Notes under the pieces: model-generated
What the model was told of the DNA's origin: nothing
Database searches by the model: none
Seen by the model: only the letters and a program-made list of their open reading frames with translations
Translations under genes and position numbers: made by a program
DNA from: Cenococcum geophilum 1.58
Taxonomy: Eukaryota > Ascomycota > Dothideomycetes > Gloniales > Gloniaceae
DNA length: 64,000 bases
Assembly (NCBI GenBank): GCA_001692895.1
Contig: KV748230.1
Coordinates: 1,054,001 to 1,118,000, forward strand
Direction of reading: 5' to 3'
In this document: positions 58,650 through 64,000 of the stretch, piece after piece
Numbering within the stretch: the stretch's first letter is position 1
Layout of the letters: each line of letters starts with the position of its first letter

Positions 58650-59053
58650 CTTTCATATATCTGGTGAAGCCGCGGTGTCTAGATCATTGTAATTGCTAGG
58701 AGTTGGATCTGTGGGCTGATTCACTGGTGTACTTCTTCGTACTAGCTGCGCATTGTAGATTGCCGTGAGTGGTCTATGAAGCGCATGATGACTAGCGCTT
58801 CTCGCTTAGCTAAGCACGGACCAGTCATCCTTTGGAGTATTTCTACCTCGAGGATTCCTCTTCTCTTCAATTACGATTCATCAACCATTTCACCAGAACT
58901 AAGCTATAGATTTTGTAACATCCAACTGTTACGATACTCAGCTTTGATCAAAAGTCACAACTCAAAGCAGATTACTTGCCTCATACACCACTTACCTCCT
59001 ATATCACCTACCTCCCACACCAAGCGCTCAGAGCTCGATCACCGCCTTGGGAG
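58650..59053 (+). promoter_or_regulatory. Upstream region of the ankyrin gene
   Basis: About 400 bp of normal-composition DNA precede the ATG. A C/A-rich leader (CACCACTTACCTCC... near 58985-59030) suits a fungal 5' UTR. No clear TATA box is seen. Confidence 0.35.
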
Positions 59054-60046
59054 ATGGCACAAACAAATGAACAAAGCACCGCAGGTCGATCCAGCAACCC
59101 AATGACATTATGCATCAAAGCATGCAAGGCCGACGATGTATCGCTGATGGAACAGGCTATATCAATCGCCTCCAAATCTAACTCAAGCCATGCAGTCCAG
59201 GACGTCGTTCAACGGGGCCTTAGGCGCTCAGCAGCAAGGGGAGCGGTTCACGTGCTTAACTATTTAGTTAACCACCCTCACGGCGCTGATGTCGCAGCAC
59301 TGAGTGCCTCAGATATTATGGTCAATAATGATATGGCCAAACCTTCGCAAGAGATCCTTGAGATCCTCGTTGCTCACGGATGGGATATCAATACACAAGG
59401 CCCTGGTAAGATTACTAGTTGGCCGTTGCTTTGGCATGTCGTGGAATATCCGGATCTTGTTAGATGGTGCTTGGATCACGGCGCTAGAGTTGATATTCCT
59501 GACAACCCGCCTCAAGTCAAGGATGGCGTGCAGAGCCGTACAGGTGTGCCACCCCCAACAATTCTCGGCATGGCGGCGTCGTCAGGCAGTGTCGAGACAT
59601 TCGAGCTACTACGAGCGAAAGGTGCTCCCTTGGACCCACGGACGCTGCACCGCGCAGTCGAGCAAGCCACGATCTTAGCACCAAAAGAGGGCTCTGAGCC
59701 CAGCTCATTCTATACACACCGTATGGACATAGTACGCCATCTTGTAGACGTCGTCAAGCTTGACGTCAATGCCGTACAACACCAGCTTGGCCGCCAATGC
59801 AGCACTCCACTTTGCATCGTGGCTGGACGTCCCACCAATCAAATATTTCAAGAGCTAGTATACTTCTTACTGGATCGCGGCGCGGATCCAAATCTGAATT
59901 GTAAGACGCAGGAAGATACAAATTGGCCGAGTGCCATTGCTTGTGCTCAGTCTTGTGGCAATATACGCTTCTTGCAAGCTATAAAGGACTGGCAGGCAGA
60001 GAAGCAGGTTGAGAAGCAGGGTGAGCAGGGGGGCGATACAGATTGA
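59054..60046 (+). CDS. Ankyrin-repeat protein, 330 residues
   Basis: An intact frame from ATG 59054 (MAQTNEQSTAGRSSNP) to TGA 60044-60046. The frame is open 78 bp further upstream, but only from a TTG, so this ATG is taken as the start. Ankyrin-type helices recur: DDVSLMEQAISIASK, GAVHVLNYLVNHPHGADVAA, SQEILEILVAHGWDINTQG (about residues 95-113), YPDLVRWCLDHGARVDIPD, GSVETFELLRAKGAPLDPRT, RMDIVRHLVDVVKLDVNAV, and FQELVYFLLDRGADPNLN near the end, followed by a Lys/Glu/Gln-rich tail (EKQVEKQGEQGGDTD). Ankyrin repeats mediate protein-protein contacts; no enzymatic domain is attached and the partner is unknown. Codon use is normal and RIP-free. No intron is needed. Confidence 0.85.
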   Translation: MAQTNEQSTAGRSSNPMTLCIKACKADDVSLMEQAISIASKSNSSHAVQDVVQRGLRRSAARGAVHVLNYLVNHPHGADVAALSASDIMVNNDMAKPSQEILEILVAHGWDINTQGPGKITSWPLLWHVVEYPDLVRWCLDHGARVDIPDNPPQVKDGVQSRTGVPPPTILGMAASSGSVETFELLRAKGAPLDPRTLHRAVEQATILAPKEGSEPSSFYTHRMDIVRHLVDVVKLDVNAVQHQLGRQCSTPLCIVAGRPTNQIFQELVYFLLDRGADPNLNCKTQEDTNWPSAIACAQSCGNIRFLQAIKDWQAEKQVEKQGEQGGDTD

Positions 60047-60497
60047 CATAGCTACAACAAGCTGCGTGGTGGTGAGTTTGGGTTGGTACATTTGCTTGAT
60101 ATTGCGTTGTGCACGAAAATACTATTGCAACTTCGAATTTTGAATATAAAACGGTCAACCTGCTGCCAGGAACTACGATCAAGACATCTTTTACTCCAAA
60201 TCCTCCTTTCCTTCCCTCTTCCCTCTTCCTTCTTCCCTCACTATTCTACTTATCTTTCTCGCCAAAGCCATTCTCACAAACTCCATTTCCTATCTCCAAA
60301 CGACGCAGCCCTTGAAACGGTTAACAAATAGTAGTACGTCCTATACACCATCACCAACACCATCACACCCGCGTCGACTTCCCTTGACTTACGACGGCGC
60401 TGCTAGTGCTGATTATCGTGCTTACGCGGCTTGATATTGGAGTTGTATTTGCTTTTCAGCTCGTTAATAAAGAAAGGGGGAGGCGGAATGTCGTGCG

Positions 60498-60734
60498 TTA
60501 TATGGAAAAAGTTCTCTGAATATGCACTGGGAGTTGAATCCTTCGTGTAATCCTTCGTGTAATCCTTCGTGTAATCCGTCGTGTAATCCTTCGTGTAATC
60601 CTTCGTGTAATCCTTCGTGTAATCCTTCGTATAACCCTTCGTGTTGAATCCTTCATGTTCGCCCTCATAATCTCATGAGACACTTCCACTATCCCAAAAT
60701 TCTGTTGAAGATATAAATCGAAATTTTCGCTCAT
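60498..60734 (-). CDS. Possible small protein with (RRIT)n repeat, 78 residues
   Basis: ATG at 60734 on minus: MSENFDLYLQQNFGIVEVSH and EIMRANMKDSTRRV, then about eight RRIT units and the end LPVHIQRTFSI before TAA. The repeat comes from a 12-bp minisatellite (plus-strand TCCTTCGTGTAA, 60537-60660), which in this frame is free of stops. The non-repeat N-terminus is open and normal in composition. It is either a small gene or a chance frame over a minisatellite. No family is known to me. Confidence 0.3.
   Translation of the reverse strand: MSENFDLYLQQNFGIVEVSHEIMRANMKDSTRRVIRRITRRITRRITRRITRRITRRITRRITRRIQLPVHIQRTFSI
60537..60660 (+). repeat. 12-bp minisatellite TCCTTCGTGTAA
   Basis: About nine to ten near-perfect head-to-tail copies. 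The edges are degenerate (TTGAATCCTTC variants). Confidence 0.9.
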
Positions 60735-61560
60735 GATTATTAAAAGGAATCTCTACAGGTTATCAAGACTTAAAATCTTAGATATTGTATTTTATTGTCT
60801 ATCGTTCCGTGCCTTGTCGTTAAAGAATGCCGGTAGTATATATGAGACAGTGTTACTAAAGCATAGAAATTTGAAATCCCATGAACGACTTGCGGTTGCA
60901 GGGCCGTGAAAAGTAAGAGGGATAATTTAATGGATAGGGTAAGGATAAAGGGGATGTAGTGGGGGATTTATAGTCGATTGTTTGGGGGTTATATTTTAGG
61001 GGTTGTGGTGGGGTTTAGTAAGAGTTCTGTTTTTGGGGTTTCTGTTTTGGGGGTTCTGTTTTGGGGTTGGAGGAGGAGGAGCAGGTTATGGTGGGGTTTA
61101 GTGAGATTTCTGTTGGTGCTGGTGAGGACACTGGTGGATTTCATAGTCGCTGAATGGCGTTGGTGTAAGAGGGAGCCTCTTTTGGGAGGAATGGTTGAGT
61201 AATAGTAGAAGACATATACGAGACTCACATCTTGAAGACAGGTAATGTTTAATATAAAAGTCTATAATTCAGACTAGAGATTGTAAACTACGACATTTTC
61301 GGAAGCGACAGTATGAATAAAGCAACGCCACGATATCCGTGTATCCAGTATCCGTTCCATCATAAATGCGGGAAAGTAGATGCCAAATTCATCGCTCAGT
61401 ATAAGTTACGATTCGAGCCATTTCCCCTATATAGTGTGTTCCACTATAGCTTCTAATCTCGAAAGCTACTTGCCAGCCGAACCCAGGCTTAGAGACCCCA
61501 ATGTGAATGGTTTTTCGTTCTAATATTGGATGGAGGTCAAGTTAGGATATGTTTGTGAAT
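60735..61560. other. Intergenic, with a G/T-rich tract
   Basis: A G-rich run (GGGGTT/GGGGGTT motifs) spans about 60955-61090 and accounts for the open frames on both strands. No gene is supported. The rest is unremarkable. Confidence 0.45.
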
Positions 61561-61570
61561 CAGTATCGAA

Positions 61571-62238
61571 TTAAGCGAAGCAGCCACCATCCTTATAGGC
61601 AATCAGATCAGCTGAGTTGGAAGCTGCCGTACTGATGTAGGTGAGTGCAAAGCAAGCGAATGTTGCTGGGTTGCCCTTCGAGTCTATAGGGCTGTAACAT
61701 TGGCCTATTGCATTTAGAATAGTTTGCTCGAGGACATTGATACAATCGGAATCAGTATATATATCGATATACACCTGACCCGTAGGCGTGGGTGCAGCAG
61801 TTGAGCTTATTATGACTGCTGTAGGAGCAAAGGATGCACAATATGTATTCGTAACGCAAGCCGTTTCACCTAATTAGTTATTAGTGACAGGTTCGGGACA
61901 AGTTCAACGGTGATGAAGAGTTACATACTTGGGTTAGGTCCGAGAGCGCACTAAGTCGAAGTAGCGGTCGATACACAGGTTTCACCGGCTGGTGTACTTT
62001 GAGCAGTGGTAAGCGTCGGCAGGTTACTCAATGGGGGCGATAAACTCCCGCTTAGTATAGGTATAATTGTCACAGTACTCGGGGTGGATGCCGGGATCGA
62101 TGAGCTCGGAGAAACCGATGTTAATGAGATTAATGTGGTCGGAGGTACTGATGTCGGTATGCCAGGGGATGTCGTTAGAGAGCTACAAAGACTACCAGCT
62201 TGGCGCTTTTGGTTGGCGGGACATGAGCCAGTTTAACT
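61571..62238 (-). pseudogene. Small secreted Cys-containing protein with Ser/Thr linker, 5' end lost
   Basis: Exon 2 (61869-61571) reads ETACVTNTYCASFAPTAVII, a spacer PTPTGQVYIDIYTDSDCINV, then AIGQCYSPIDSKGNPATFAC and ends AYKDGGCFA before TAA. A 59-bp intron (61928-61870; GTATGT...TTAG) joins it in frame to exon 1: SCPANQKRQAGSLC, a Ser/Thr/Pro-rich linker, then TPAGETCVSTATST-stop-CALGPN. The single TAG is at a Gln position (RIP-type). Upstream of about 62238 the frame meets stops and no ATG or signal peptide is seen, so the 5' end is missing or in an unrecognised exon. Spaced cysteines suggest an extracellular protein. The function is unknown. Confidence 0.55.
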
Positions 62239-62239
62239 A

Positions 62240-62994
62240 GACATATGTTAGCAGACAAAGATGTAATAGTAGGTCTAGTCAATTAGGATAATACACCAGG
62301 CCTAGGCCTCATATAAACTCCCTAGTCGTCTTAAGGCTTCTTTAACGGACGATTCGCTACTTACCCTAGTAAAGCGTCCCATTAGTCAGAACCCATCAAT
62401 TTGCCCTACATCCAGCACTGCCAAATAGCCTGCTAAGGAGGGCCGATTGGTTCGAATGTATTCGGGTCTTCCTTTTAATTGTTGCTGTATACGACCTATA
62501 ATAAATGTGCTTGTTAGATCCATGTAATTGCAGTATAGGCTCCTTAAAAACACGATGCAGGGGAAATGGCACAACACTTACGGTTGCTTTGCCGTAGCCA
62601 TCGGAGCTCAGAAATCTATCGATGGTCTGCCTCCTGTAGGTAAATTGCGAAATTGGCACCAGTGAGGGTTTCAATATCAATATTGGCCAATCAGATTGAT
62701 CAATATTGGCACTAATCAATATTGGCGAGTATTGGCGAGTATTGGCGATATTTATAATATTTGCAGATCTTCTTGGCACTCCATCAAATTTTTTTTACTT
62801 AATATCGTACGGATAAATTATTAAATATTATAGCTTCTAAAGCAGACTTATTACTTTTTATACCTATATTAGACTCCCTTAATATAGAAGAGTTATTAAA
62901 CTGCCAGTAAAAGAAGACTTTTAACCTATAGATACTAGTTGGTAGGGATTTGCTTCGCAATCCTATCCCTCCGTCGTGCTTTGTAGTAGGGGGT
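62240..62994. other. Non-coding region with short GAGTATTGGC repeats
   Basis: Open frames on minus at 62386-62779 have no recognisable motif and partly overlap a CAATATTGGC/GAGTATTGGC repeat (62675-62750). A hairpin GGGATTTGC-TTC-GCAATCC lies near 62946. AT content rises from 62790. Confidence 0.4.
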
Positions 62995-63930
62995 AAGCTT
63001 TAGGCAGAGCCTCGTGTAGAGCTTTAGTAGAGCTTCGTACAGAGGTTCGCGTAGAGCCTTATGTAGAGCCACGTGCGGCGTGTAGGCGTGTAGACGTATA
63101 GATGTGTAGACGTGCAGACGTTCGTATAGGCGTTCGTGTAGGCAATTAATTAATAAATCAATTAATCGTAGAGCCGTTCGTATAGACGATTATAGGGTCT
63201 TCTAGTATATTAGTGCTGCATGTTAGTAGCTTGGAGTGGAGTGTCGTGTAGAGCTTCGAGCAGAGCCTCGCGTAGAGTTTTTAAGTAGAGCTTAAGAAGA
63301 GCTTCGTGTAGAGCCTTGATAGAGCTTCGAGCAGAGCTTTAAGTAGAGCCTCGTACAGAGCTTTAAGCAGAGCTTTGAGCAGAGCTTTGAGCAGAGCTTT
63401 GAGTTGAGCTTTGAGCAGAGCTTTGAGTAAAGCTTTGAGTAGAGCTTCGAGCAGAGCTTCGAGCTTTGATAGAGCTTCTCCATATAGACCTTGCATTTAG
63501 GCTTATTTTTGAAGACTTGTAAAGGGCTTTGTATAGAGCTTTAAGCAGAGCTTTGTATAGGCGTTCGTGCAGGCGTTCGTGCAGGCGTTCGTGCAGGCGT
63601 TTGTGTAGACATTTATAGAGACGTTTAATTAATCGATTGTATGGGTGTTCGTACAGGCGTTAGTATAGGTAATTAATTAATCGATCGATTAATCGTATAG
63701 GCGTTCGTACGGGCAATCGTGCGACATTTATAGAGCCGTTCGTAGAGACGATCATATAGCGACTAGTCGTATGGGCGTTCGTACGGCCGATTGTAGAACC
63801 TTCCTAGTATATTAGTGCTGCGTGTTAGTAGAGCTTTAGAGCTCTATATAGGGCTTNNAGTAGAGCTTNNAGCAGAGCTCCGAGTAGAGCTTNNAGNAGA
63901 GCTTCGTGCAGGGCTTTTGCAGAGCTTTGG
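62995..63930. repeat. Degenerate minisatellite block (TAGAGCTTCG/AGAGCTTTGAGC units)
   Basis: Two intermixed unit types occur: about 12-bp AGAGCTTTGAGC/AGAGCCTCGTGT and about 12-bp GGCGTTCGTGCA. A larger segment is duplicated: AATTAATTAAT...AATTAATCG through CTAGTATATTAGTGCTGC lies at 63140-63225 and again at 63668-63830. Bases are ambiguous at 63857-63896. Open frames such as ALLKALLKALLKA on minus are products of the repeat. Confidence 0.8.
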
Positions 63931-64000
63931 TAGGACGCGTACGGTCGCAAAAAGTCTAACTACCCTTTAACTACGCCACCATAAAGTTATTATATAACTA

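Noticed and set aside
60537-60660. CRISPR-like direct repeats
   Set aside because: Units are contiguous 12-bp copies without spacers, and the genome is fungal.
61000-61228. Overlapping frames on both strands at the G-rich tract
   Set aside because: Low-complexity composition explains the absence of stops.
63281-63496. Leu/Lys-rich minus-strand frames (ALLKA repeats)
   Set aside because: Direct translation of the AGAGCTTTGAGC minisatellite; open in two frames at once, as expected from a repeat without stops.

Overview
The window looks like a chromosome segment of a filamentous ascomycete (Pezizomycotina) that has strong repeat-induced point mutation (RIP). Most of it is extremely TA-rich. 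Recognisable transposon frames are closed almost only by TAA and TAG where CAA and CAG are expected, and CpG is retained while CpA and TpG are scarce. GC-richer islands sit in this AT-rich sea: short or young elements, and a few ordinary genes. All calls are by eye from translation, repeats and flanking duplications; no search was run.

Layout. (1) 1-9.3 kb: a Ty1/copia element on +, cut by the left window edge, with a complete second copia (1974-7964, coding on -, 197-bp LTRs, ATAGC target duplication) nested in its reverse transcriptase. (2) 10583-32522: one Ty3/gypsy chromovirus on -, flanked by ACTAT, swollen to 22 kb by five nested insertions: a piggyBac-type DNA transposon inside its 3' LTR, a 1.6-kb LTR element without genes, a full-length Tad1-type LINE, a 5'-truncated second LINE, and a 3.1-kb Gag-only LTR element. 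(3) 33.5-37.2 kb: a Ser/Thr-rich secreted-protein gene killed by two RIP-type stops and an hAT-like MITE in its coding region, followed by a Harbinger-like MITE. (4) 38.1-45.5 kb: two Crypton-type elements (Ndc10-like recombinase plus GCR1_C domain), one hit by a piggyBac MITE and both hit by a 585-bp miniature LTR element. The 2240 bp between the two miniature elements is inverted, with exchanged target duplications. (5) 45.5-50.0 kb: a 5'-truncated Ty3/gypsy chromovirus on + with its 3' LTR. (6) 51.3-57.2 kb: an intron-rich, RIP-damaged convergent gene pair whose roughly 50-nt introns share a common 3' half. The - strand gene resembles a MULE-like transposase family. (7) 57.3-62.8 kb: normal-composition DNA with an intact ankyrin-repeat gene, a small secreted-protein gene (broken) and several minisatellites. 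(8) 63.0-63.9 kb: a degenerate minisatellite block.

The most interesting system is the 585-bp miniature LTR element (copies at 41321 and 44146). Its LTR has a TATA box about 27 bp before a 13-nt stretch that is perfectly complementary to the position just downstream of the 5' LTR. This is the geometry of self-primed (Tf1-like) reverse transcription, in an element with no coding capacity and a strongly hairpinned interior. Second is the inversion between the two copies, read directly from swapped 5-bp target duplications.
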